Source: a virus. Taken from it: a stretch of DNA of 28,814 nucleotides. A program made the position numbers and the translations under genes. A model generated the notes under the pieces. It was given only the letters and a program-made list of their open reading frames with translations, searched no databases and had not been told where the DNA came from. Below are positions 7,481-14,257 of the stretch, piece by piece (position 1 is the stretch's first letter; the number at the start of each line of letters is the position of its first letter). The stretch is taken from IMG/VR virus record IMGVR_UViG_3300028388_006115, positions 1-28,814 of that record; one strand, given 5' to 3'.

Positions 7481-7894
7481 CTAATTATCTGAAAATGCTA
7501 GTGCAGCCCAGTTCTCAGAAGCACCTTCAAACATTGACATAGGATCTGATTCATTAGCTATTTGGCTATACGTATCAGTTGGCTTTGCTGTAAATTGATT
7601 AGGTCTATCTGCTCCATTTTGCTCTTGTAACGTTGTTTGTGCAGTATCTTCTAAAATAGATGCCATAACTGGGTCTTTAGTAGCTTGAGAAATAACCTGT
7701 TTTGTCTTTTCTTCAAATCTAGGATTAACAACCTTAGAAGAAGAAAAAGTCTTTTCTGTGCTTGGTATAGCATCTCTAAGAGAAAGACTCTCGTTAAGAG
7801 ACTCAGTATCTCCTCCACTAAGTCCTTCTGCTAATAACTCTACTAAACACTCTTTTACAATGCTCTTAAGCATGCTTCTACTTACTTTTGCCAT
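7481..7894 (-). CDS. Small head-cluster protein with protease-site-like leader
   Basis: This 137-residue protein is of unknown function. Residues 1-36 form an amphipathic helix (MAKVSRSMLKSIVKECLVEL) followed by LAE-G at 21-24 and LNE-S at 33-36, both matching the (I/L)xE rule for T4-type prohead protease; the rest is polar and low in structure, ending in SENWAALAFSDN. A leader helix released by the protease would be typical of proteins carried into the prohead with the core. The ATG has AGGATAAAAA upstream. It lies 8 bases after the preceding gene and two genes downstream of the protease. The encapsidation idea is inference. Confidence 0.75.
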   Translation of the reverse strand: MAKVSRSMLKSIVKECLVELLAEGLSGGDTESLNESLSLRDAIPSTEKTFSSSKVVNPRFEEKTKQVISQATKDPVMASILEDTAQTTLQEQNGADRPNQFTAKPTDTYSQIANESDPMSMFEGASENWAALAFSDN

Positions 7895-7902
7895 TTTTTA
7901 TC

Positions 7903-8484
7903 CTATACATTAATAGTAATATCGTCGCCACTAAACTTTTCAACGATATTGTCAAACTCAACTCTTTCTATTGTTGTAAGTCCTGCTAAAATTGTTCCTT
8001 CAGTTACTGTATCTGGCAAATAAATATTAACACATCTTAAACTAAGAGGATATGAATCAGTATTTTGATTTACGACAATCAAATTCCCATTTGCAGCATC
8101 TTTTCTAGAAAAAGCTAGACTCATTGAAGAACCATCAGGAGTTTGTATTTGAATCCATTGCGAAACTTTATCTAATTTTACAACTTTTAAAGTAACAAAG
8201 CCTGCTGTTAAATTGTTGTCTAATTTTTCGTCTGGTTGGATTCCATCTGCTGGATCATCATTATCAGTAAAAATATCTGTGTCAGCAACGCCAGACAAAG
8301 ATTCAAAAGTTGTTACAGCTTGTCCTTGTGCACCAGCAGGAGCAGTTCCTACAATTAAACCGTCTGTTTTTCTTACTACTATTTTTGTCGCATCTGATAT
8401 GTCAACAATCTTTGGAACAGCACTAATTTGATATTCTGGAGCAAAGTTATGCCCGACTGATCTTGGTATATGTGATATTGCCAT
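7903..8484 (-). CDS. Uncharacterised head-cluster protein, beta-rich
   Basis: This is a 193-residue protein using the ATG at 8484, whose A is shared with the TAA of the protease gene (TAATG), with GGAGTGG upstream. A GTG start three codons earlier is possible but less likely. The sequence is rich in Val, Ile, Thr and Asp with alternating hydrophobic residues, suggesting beta-sheets: FVTLKVVKLDKVSQWIQIQT, then a loop with NQNTDSYPLSLR, and ITINV at the end. There are no cysteines apart from one, no signal peptide and no catalytic motif. Translational coupling to the protease argues for a role in head assembly, such as a minor shell or decoration protein, but I do not recognise the family. Confidence 0.75.
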   Translation of the reverse strand: MAISHIPRSVGHNFAPEYQISAVPKIVDISDATKIVVRKTDGLIVGTAPAGAQGQAVTTFESLSGVADTDIFTDNDDPADGIQPDEKLDNNLTAGFVTLKVVKLDKVSQWIQIQTPDGSSMSLAFSRKDAANGNLIVVNQNTDSYPLSLRCVNIYLPDTVTEGTILAGLTTIERVEFDNIVEKFSGDDITINV

Positions 8485-9086
8485 TATTTCCACTCCATAA
8501 TTTCATTAAAAATTCTATCAATTCTGTCTGTTTTGTTAAATACGTTATTGATAAATTGAGGTGAGACTTCTTTTCCTTCTTTCATCATAAAAGCGCCAGG
8601 AGTTGAAGGCTCACTAACAAAGTCCCAACAAATAAGTTGAAAGTCATCTTGTACAATTTGCATATCGCCTTCACTTCTTGTGCTACCAACACCTCGAGAA
8701 GATATACCTAAAGTTACACCACTTTCAACTAGAGATTGTAATATTTTACCGCTTGGTGTGTTAAGAATCTCAACTACACCATAAACAATATTACCTTCCA
8801 TATACGCTTCTTTAATGTTATGTGATGCATTTTTAAGTTCAACAACAGAAGAATCAGGATGGTCTAGTTCGCCTAGTGCTCTATTTTCTTTAATAAACTT
8901 CTGGTAGTTTCTAATTTCTCTTTCAAGAATAACTCGAGGATAAACTCTACCGTTTTGGTTTAGAGTTTCAGCTTTTTGCAATATACCTTTCATAATAAGA
9001 GGTTGGCCTTGCTCTCGTTGCTCTTTTATAATCTTTGGGTCATATTCAAAATTAACCCATTCTGTAATAAGTCTTTGCGCACCCAT
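8484..9086 (-). CDS. gp21: Prohead core protease, T4 gp21 family (peptidase S80)
   Basis: The 200-residue serine protease matures the prohead by cleaving scaffold, core and capsid proteins after (I/L)xE sites. The family pattern is clear: KGILQKAETLNQNGRVYP near 33-50, the catalytic histidine in GELDHP (H76), and the catalytic serine in GVTLGISSRG (S129/S130), followed by a core ending in WDFVSEPSTPGAFM. The length is close to T4 gp21 (212). The ATG at 9086 has AGGAGACTAAA upstream and lies one base from the previous gene. It overlaps the next gene by the shared A of TAATG. Portal, core protein, protease, scaffold and capsid are in the T4 relative order, with extra genes inserted. Confidence 0.93.
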   Translation of the reverse strand: MGAQRLITEWVNFEYDPKIIKEQREQGQPLIMKGILQKAETLNQNGRVYPRVILEREIRNYQKFIKENRALGELDHPDSSVVELKNASHNIKEAYMEGNIVYGVVEILNTPSGKILQSLVESGVTLGISSRGVGSTRSEGDMQIVQDDFQLICWDFVSEPSTPGAFMMKEGKEVSPQFINNVFNKTDRIDRIFNEIMEWK

Positions 9087-9087
9087 T

Positions 9088-9918
9088 TTAGTCTCCTAAT
9101 ATTTCTTCTTTAAGTTTTCCAATTGTTAAAAATTTTTGTAAGTTTTCTTTTGACATATCTTTACAATCTAAATTGTTTATACTCTTTTTAACTGAATTGT
9201 ATTTTTCTTTAAGAATTCTATTGTCGCAACTAGACATATATGTTTCTATTAAGTTATTGCAAGACTTTTTAATGGCATTATATTTTTCTGTAAGATCTTC
9301 AGTTTTATCTTTAATATACAAAGAAATAATTTCTCTTTGTACTTCATTAAGCTTTGACTTATATTTCTTGTCAAACATTTCGTTCATTAGTTTATATGTA
9401 AACTTATTAAACTTTTTAGGCTGTGTGCTCTCAGTTAAAATTGGTTTCTGACTAGTTAAGCTTTCATGTAACTTAACTTCATACTCAGTTACCGTATCAA
9501 ACTGTGGATTTTTGCTACGCCACTCATTTAATAATGTCTGTATTGTTGCATATAGTCTATACTGTTTAACTTTTGTTTCAAAAATAACACCTTTGCCAAA
9601 AGTATAATTTAAGTCTTTAATAAGACTTGACTTTTCGTTTTCTAAAATTTTGTTATCAAACATGTGATTGCAAGCAGATTTAGCTTCTTTGATAATTGCA
9701 GTTGCTAAAGTATCAGAAGTTTCTTTAGTTTCAGATAAAGCCTTGAAAAGCTTATATTCTTTAAATAATTGAGTATTTTCTTTAAAGTTATTTTTTATAA
9801 TACTAATTGCTTTTTCGGCGCTTTCATTGTCATCTTCCATTAGCCTTTCACAAACAAAGTTGATAATTTGCTCGTATATAATACCAATGTTTCTTTTTTT
9901 ATTATGATTCTTCGCCAT
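9088..9918 (-). CDS. Prohead-core-like protein between portal and protease genes
   Basis: This is a 276-residue protein starting at ATG 9918, which has AGGAAACTAAAA upstream; an in-frame ATG at 9951 would deepen the overlap with the portal gene and has a weaker site. The N-terminus is basic (MAKNHNKKRNIGIIYEQII), then mostly helices with many Lys and Glu: an N-terminal helical domain up to about residue 160, a linker with LHESLTS and ILTEST, and a second coiled region. The linker sites are LxE-S/T, as expected for a gp21 substrate. In T4 this spot holds the small core genes 67 and 68, but I cannot show homology to them. Related proteins sit here in marine T4-like phages as far as I recall; the role in prohead assembly is inferred from position. 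Confidence 0.75.
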   Translation of the reverse strand: MAKNHNKKRNIGIIYEQIINFVCERLMEDDNESAEKAISIIKNNFKENTQLFKEYKLFKALSETKETSDTLATAIIKEAKSACNHMFDNKILENEKSSLIKDLNYTFGKGVIFETKVKQYRLYATIQTLLNEWRSKNPQFDTVTEYEVKLHESLTSQKPILTESTQPKKFNKFTYKLMNEMFDKKYKSKLNEVQREIISLYIKDKTEDLTEKYNAIKKSCNNLIETYMSSCDNRILKEKYNSVKKSINNLDCKDMSKENLQKFLTIGKLKEEILGD

Positions 9919-11950
9919 TTTTAGTTTCCTTGTTTTCAAACATATTATCATCTATAACTATATCATAGTCTTTATCATTATTTTCTTTTAACAATTTATT
10001 TGTATTTATGTTAATTGCACTTGACATTTTTTCTAAATCACGTGACATTCTATATGATAGTTGTCGATCAACAAAGTCGTTAATAATTGGACTTTGTGGC
10101 ATAACGTTGTCAAATAATCCAACTGATGCGCTAGGTGGCTCTAGCGCTCCACCGTCTGCCCATGTGTTTTGTATAGGATTATGCCCAATGTCAGCTTTTA
10201 AAGGATTTTCAGGTCTTTTTCTTCTATTTTTTCCGCCTTTAACTTTTGGGCTAGCTTTTACTGGATTGTTGCTTCCGGCATTTTTCATACCTTCAGCGTC
10301 AAGTTCACCAATTAACTCATCAAACTGTGAAAGCTCATCCTCTGACATTACCTTGCCTTTTTTAACTTCGCCAGCAAATAGTCCGCCTGCACCACCGGCA
10401 TCATCTCCTCCAACAGTATCGCCTCCTCCAAATAATCCACCAGCGTCGTCACCTCCACCTAAATCTCCTCCACCTAGATCTCCTCCACCAGCGTCGTCGC
10501 CTCCACCTTCTCCTTCATCGCCAAACAAGTTTGAAGCAGTTTCAGGTAGTTGCAATCCTTCCAACTCCATCTCTCTTAGTTTATCTTTTTCTCTGCCTCT
10601 TTCAATACGATGAATTTCATCGTCATTGAGATCAATAATATGCTTTCTAATCCACTCTCTATCAACAAATCCTTCGGGTGCTTGCCCTGCTATCTCAAAT
10701 TTAGTTCTAATTAATTCTAGTTTTTGTTGTTGCGCAACACTTGATGGATTGCACAATTTTAATTCAAAGTCTAATATGGCTTCATTTGTGTAACCGTGAG
10801 CATACAAATGAATCATTGCTATCTTGTTTAATTCTGAAATTATTGTTTTCTGTATTCTTTGAATTGTTCTACTAAATCTTATATCTTCTTGCGCTAATGT
10901 TGCTTTTGCACCAATATCTTCGTCATAGCCTAGATACGCTTTAGGTATTTTAAGTGCAGCAAAAAGTTTCTTTTGAATATACTCAACATCTTCAATTGCA
11001 GTTGTATTAGATCCACCTGCTAAAGTTTCAATTCTTGTACCACTCTCACCGCCTCTTACAGGCAAGAAGTAGTCCTCGTCAACTGAAAGTGGGTTGTATC
11101 TTAAATCAACTTGCCCAGTATTTTTATCAACAACAGCATTTCTTTTAAGCGATGTTTGTGCTTGCTCTAGATAATCTGCAATATTTTCAGGAGGAATGTT
11201 ACCTACATCGATATAAAAGACACGTCTTTCAGGTGACCTAATTACACGATAAACAAGCATTGCATCTTCAATTAAGATAAGTTGACGCCAAACTCGCCTT
11301 GCACCCTCTAAAACAGATGACCCGTAAGGCAGAAATGCATCACTACCTAATAATCTAAAGTGCGAGACTTGCCAGTTTTCTAGAACTCTATTGCCTTGTG
11401 TAACCCATCTAAACCTTACTGCTCCAGGATCGTCAGGATCGAAGCCTTCTTCTCTTTCTATTTCTGAAATAGGTATCGGAAAACAGTTTATTACTCCGTA
11501 TTCTGGGTGTATATCATTAAAAAGAAAAAAGTCACCGTACTTACAGAGATTCCTAACCCACATAACTAAGTTAAAGTCAACATTTAAAACATCATAAAAA
11601 AGCTCGTTTAATAACTTTTTAATCATAGTGTTTTCTGAATAGATATTAAGTATGTTTCCTTCAACATCAGGTGAAACACACTCTTCAGCATAAATATCAA
11701 GAGCAGAAGCAATTTCCGGAGTACCTTCCATTTCTGAAAAGTCTGAGTATCTTGCCATTCTATCGTATGAGCCGTATGCTCTTAGTGTGCTATTATAAAC
11801 ATCACTATGTGCTTTTTTAAATACTTCCAAGGAAGACTTTGAATAAGAAGATTTTTTTTCTAGGTTTTTGATTCTTCTTCTAACAACTGGCCCTGATCTA
11901 AATAAGGCCGTTAATTTTTTAAACAAGTTGTTGTTGTTCTTATCTGACAT
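9902..11950 (-). CDS. gp20: Portal vertex protein, T4 gp20 family
   Basis: The 682-residue protein forms the dodecameric portal through which DNA enters and the tail attaches. Recognisable blocks are ARYSDFSEMEGTPEIASALD (about 66-85) and YAEECVSP, the MWVRNLCKYGDFFL region (130s-140s), LLGSDAFLPYGSSVLEGARR with VYRVIRSPERRVFYID (the portal core), and LKIPKAYLGYDEDIGAKATL. T4 gp20 is 524 residues; the excess lies in a C-terminal extension with a Gly/Asp-rich low-complexity run at about 479-523, a basic patch (KGGKNRRKRP) and a predicted helical tail. The ATG has AAGGAA upstream and is one base from the terminase stop. The 3' end overlaps the next gene by 17 bases. Core identification is firm; the role of the extension is unknown. 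Confidence 0.95.
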   Translation of the reverse strand: MSDKNNNNLFKKLTALFRSGPVVRRRIKNLEKKSSYSKSSLEVFKKAHSDVYNSTLRAYGSYDRMARYSDFSEMEGTPEIASALDIYAEECVSPDVEGNILNIYSENTMIKKLLNELFYDVLNVDFNLVMWVRNLCKYGDFFLFNDIHPEYGVINCFPIPISEIEREEGFDPDDPGAVRFRWVTQGNRVLENWQVSHFRLLGSDAFLPYGSSVLEGARRVWRQLILIEDAMLVYRVIRSPERRVFYIDVGNIPPENIADYLEQAQTSLKRNAVVDKNTGQVDLRYNPLSVDEDYFLPVRGGESGTRIETLAGGSNTTAIEDVEYIQKKLFAALKIPKAYLGYDEDIGAKATLAQEDIRFSRTIQRIQKTIISELNKIAMIHLYAHGYTNEAILDFELKLCNPSSVAQQQKLELIRTKFEIAGQAPEGFVDREWIRKHIIDLNDDEIHRIERGREKDKLREMELEGLQLPETASNLFGDEGEGGGDDAGGGDLGGGDLGGGDDAGGLFGGGDTVGGDDAGGAGGLFAGEVKKGKVMSEDELSQFDELIGELDAEGMKNAGSNNPVKASPKVKGGKNRRKRPENPLKADIGHNPIQNTWADGGALEPPSASVGLFDNVMPQSPIINDFVDRQLSYRMSRDLEKMSSAININTNKLLKENNDKDYDIVIDDNMFENKETKNGEES
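10380..10515 (-). repeat. Imperfect Gly-Gly-Gly-Asp coding repeat in the portal gene
   Basis: The plus strand shows repeated CCTCCACC and CCTCCTCC blocks separated by AAATCT, AGATCT or GCGTCGTC. They encode repeats of the type GGGDLGGGD and GGGDDAGG in the portal C-terminal extension. The spacing varies, so this is a degenerate, probably slippage-prone low-complexity tract. The opposite strand reads as an open, proline-rich frame only because of this composition. Confidence 0.8.
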
Positions 11951-11951
11951 T

Positions 11952-13586
11952 TTATTTCCTTATTAGCCAGCTTAAGTCCCCTAAAGGATTTCTAGGAGTA
12001 GGCTGTCTATTTTTATTTTCACTAAAACTAGTTTGTGGCATAAACACTGGTACAAAAGGATTAACAGCATTCTGGTTGTTATTATAGAAAGGAGACATAA
12101 CAGTTTTATCAATATTTGTATTATTTATTTCCATTCCTTTTAAAATAGCGTCTGCTTGCTGAATTTGTGTAACGTTATAAGTGTTTGAGTTGTTATCTGC
12201 TAACCAGCAGCCAATCGCGATCGACATTATCAGGTCATCATTATAACCTTTCATAGCAGTAATCTTTTTACCGTTCCAAATAAAAGTTTTAAGCTCTTGA
12301 TAAAGTCTCTGAGAATATGTTTTTACTCTTCCGTTTCTTAGACTTTCTTCTAGATTTGCAAGAATCTTGTCTCTGCTTTCTTTACTAGTAGTAAATCCTG
12401 CTTTTGCAATATTTGTTGCATCACCATAGAGATATTGATACTTTTCTTTTTCTTTGGAAAAATAAACGTTTTTATATCCTAAGTCTGCAAGTTTAACAAG
12501 CATTGTATAGCCATAAGCATTATTTTCAGGACAAACCATTGCATTATTAAATCTTTTAGCAACGTCGTATACCAATGAAGCAAATTGATCAGGTGGTATT
12601 TTTCCTTTAAACTCACACTCAACAGTCATATCTCTGTTGTTAATAACATGAAAAGTTGAATAGTCTCCACTATCACCTCTTGCAATATCTGCTGATAGTG
12701 TATAACTTACGTTTTCTAAAGGATATCCCCAATACCAAATATTGTTATTAGGCCCGCTTTTTTCTATTGGCTGTTTAGTTAAGACTCGAATATTCTCTAA
12801 GACATCATTTGTAAGAAAAGTGTCACCAGAAGAAGCAAAGTCGCACAAAAGTTCTTGAGAAACCTGCTTTTGAGACATGTTTTTGGTTTCTTTGTCAAAC
12901 CATTCGTCATCTCTTTCTGGGTGAACATCCCACATAAGTTTAATTGGATTAAATTTATTTTCTTTTCTTTCAGCTTTTGTATATATTTCATGATATTGAC
13001 CACCAACGCCATTAGGTGTCGAAAGCAAAATAGCACGTCCACCAGTAGATAATGTGGGATATAAACCCATCCATAACTCGTCAAAGTTTCTTACAAAAGC
13101 GGCTTCGTCTACTATTAAAAGTGATAAAGCTTCTGAACGGCCTGCATCTTCTGAAGTGGGGACTGCTTTAATTTGAGATCCGTTTGAAAACTCTACTTGC
13201 TGCTTATTATTTGCTGTAATGACTGGAACTAGCAACCAAGGTGGCATTGACTTAATATATGTCTTAACTTTTCTTATAAAGTTTTGAGCTACAGCTAATT
13301 TTGTAGCTATAATTAAAATATTTTTTTCTTTATAAAAAGCTGCTTGCCAAACTGCATAAGCAGCAACCAAAGTTGACAAACCTAACTGTCTAGACTTTAA
13401 AATAATGTTAAATCTATGGTCGTTAAAGTCTTGTACACAGTCATCTTGAAAAGGAAAAGTATTAAATCTAATTAAGCCTTTTAAAGGATGCTGTATTTTT
13501 AAGTACTTGTTCATAAAGTACACTGGGTCTTTACCACACTTAATAATTTCAGCTATCTGGCCGTTTTTAGACTTAACACTTGCCAT
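11952..13586 (-). CDS. gp17: Terminase large subunit, T4 gp17 family
   Basis: The 544-residue ATPase-nuclease drives DNA into the prohead and cuts the concatemer. The ATPase half has a Walker A variant SRQLGLST (65-72), Walker B LLIVDEAAF (D160, E161) and coupling motif LLSTPNG (187-193). The nuclease half shows acidic residues in SADIARGDSGDYS (D300), CPENNAYG (E354) and GYNDDLIMS (D450/D451), the expected RNase-H-like arrangement. The length is close to T4 gp17 (610) but shorter at the N-terminus. The gene starts at ATG with GAGGTAAAATAAG upstream and sits one base from both neighbours. Unlike T4, portal follows directly, with no tail sheath or tube genes between. An octamer TATAAATA at 13601-13608 lies just upstream but overlaps the 3' coding end of the preceding gene. 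Confidence 0.95.
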   Translation of the reverse strand: MASVKSKNGQIAEIIKCGKDPVYFMNKYLKIQHPLKGLIRFNTFPFQDDCVQDFNDHRFNIILKSRQLGLSTLVAAYAVWQAAFYKEKNILIIATKLAVAQNFIRKVKTYIKSMPPWLLVPVITANNKQQVEFSNGSQIKAVPTSEDAGRSEALSLLIVDEAAFVRNFDELWMGLYPTLSTGGRAILLSTPNGVGGQYHEIYTKAERKENKFNPIKLMWDVHPERDDEWFDKETKNMSQKQVSQELLCDFASSGDTFLTNDVLENIRVLTKQPIEKSGPNNNIWYWGYPLENVSYTLSADIARGDSGDYSTFHVINNRDMTVECEFKGKIPPDQFASLVYDVAKRFNNAMVCPENNAYGYTMLVKLADLGYKNVYFSKEKEKYQYLYGDATNIAKAGFTTSKESRDKILANLEESLRNGRVKTYSQRLYQELKTFIWNGKKITAMKGYNDDLIMSIAIGCWLADNNSNTYNVTQIQQADAILKGMEINNTNIDKTVMSPFYNNNQNAVNPFVPVFMPQTSFSENKNRQPTPRNPLGDLSWLIRK

Positions 13587-13587
13587 C

Positions 13588-13959
13588 TTATTTTACCTCG
13601 TATTTATACGTGCATGTAAACTTAAGTTTTCGAAAAGGACTAAAGGGACTAACTGTCAATGTTTCAAAATCACATTTGTCATCAATTTTTTTTGCTGTGA
13701 GTGTTCTGCCTGCAGACTTTTTAAATTCTTCCTTAATTGATTTAAGACGTGACTTGATCATTTCATCTGATTCTTTTTTAAGATCTGCAATTTGCATGTG
13801 TAAATCAATTTCTCTTGAAGAGTTTAAAATCGTCATATAACTAACGTGCATGCATTCTCCAACTAACTTTGTAACAGTTTTTCTAGACCCGTCTTCAGAA
13901 TAGTTATTGTATACATTATCGATTGCATTTCCTATGCTAACAACTAAATCATATTCCAT
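13588..13959 (-). CDS. Uncharacterised protein upstream of terminase; small terminase candidate
   Basis: This 123-residue protein opens with a short helix (MEYDLVVSIGNAIDNVYNNY), has a central coiled-coil-like stretch (about 58-90, HMQIADLKKESDEMIKSRL and on), and ends in alternating hydrophobic strands (FETLTVSPFSPFRKLKF). The ATG follows AAAAGGAAATACT. It is one base upstream of the terminase large subunit gene. Small terminase subunits often lie there and are coiled-coil oligomers, T4 gp16 being 164 residues, but no helix-turn-helix or direct similarity is visible. Call it unknown, with small terminase as the leading guess on context alone. Confidence 0.7.
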   Translation of the reverse strand: MEYDLVVSIGNAIDNVYNNYSEDGSRKTVTKLVGECMHVSYMTILNSSREIDLHMQIADLKKESDEMIKSRLKSIKEEFKKSAGRTLTAKKIDDKCDFETLTVSPFSPFRKLKFTCTYKYEVK

Positions 13960-13989
13960 AGTATTTCCTTTTTTTTATTATATAATTAT

Positions 13990-14005
13990 TAACTAATATT
14001 AGTTA
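13990..14005. repeat. 16-base perfect palindrome over a stop codon
   Basis: TAACTAATATTAGTTA is self-complementary and includes the TAA stop (14003-14005) of the zinc-ribbon gene. It lies at the head of a 43-base gap before the gene upstream of the terminase. All but two base pairs are A-T and no T-run follows at once, so it is a poor intrinsic terminator; it could be a protein-binding site or an mRNA-stabilising end, or chance. Confidence 0.5.
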
Positions 14006-14257
14006 TTTATTTGGTCGCCAACCTTTATCCCATTTTTCTTTGTTAGGATAATAGTATAAATCATAACAAGAACAACATATGTTATGGGCTTTCATTTTTT
14101 CTACATCTTCAATTGTAGATATTAAAACTTTGCAATAACTACAGTCTAGAGATATAGGTTTATCACCGATTGGTCTGATAAATTTTATATTTTTATAGTA
14201 AACTTCTTCTTCAAATTCATCAATTTTTTCCCATTTTTGATTAAGCACAGTAGACAT
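14003..14257 (-). CDS. Small zinc-ribbon protein
   Basis: This 84-residue protein has a probable zinc ribbon: C39 and C42 (CSYC), then C61/C62 and C64 (CCSC), about 20 residues apart. The tail is aromatic and basic (YDLYYYPNKEKWDKGWRP). The start chosen is ATG 14257, nine bases after GGAG; an ATG six bases earlier is too close to that site. It overlaps the 3' end of the gp47-gp46 fusion gene by 17 bases, so the two are probably translated together. Such small zinc proteins may bind nucleic acid or act as adaptor proteins in phage DNA metabolism. The specific function is unknown. Confidence 0.75.
   Translation of the reverse strand: MSTVLNQKWEKIDEFEEEVYYKNIKFIRPIGDKPISLDCSYCKVLISTIEDVEKMKAHNICCSCYDLYYYPNKEKWDKGWRPNK

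Noticed and set aside
10008-10613. 201-codon open frame on the plus strand, rich in Pro and Ser, opposite the portal gene
   Set aside because: It is the mirror of the Gly/Asp coding tract in the portal gene; it has no ribosome site, and the opposite strand is a firmly identified gene.
13601-13608. TATAAATA just before the terminase gene as a late promoter
   Set aside because: It encodes the YKY residues at the end of the upstream protein, and initiation from it would cut into the ribosome site; not listed as a feature.
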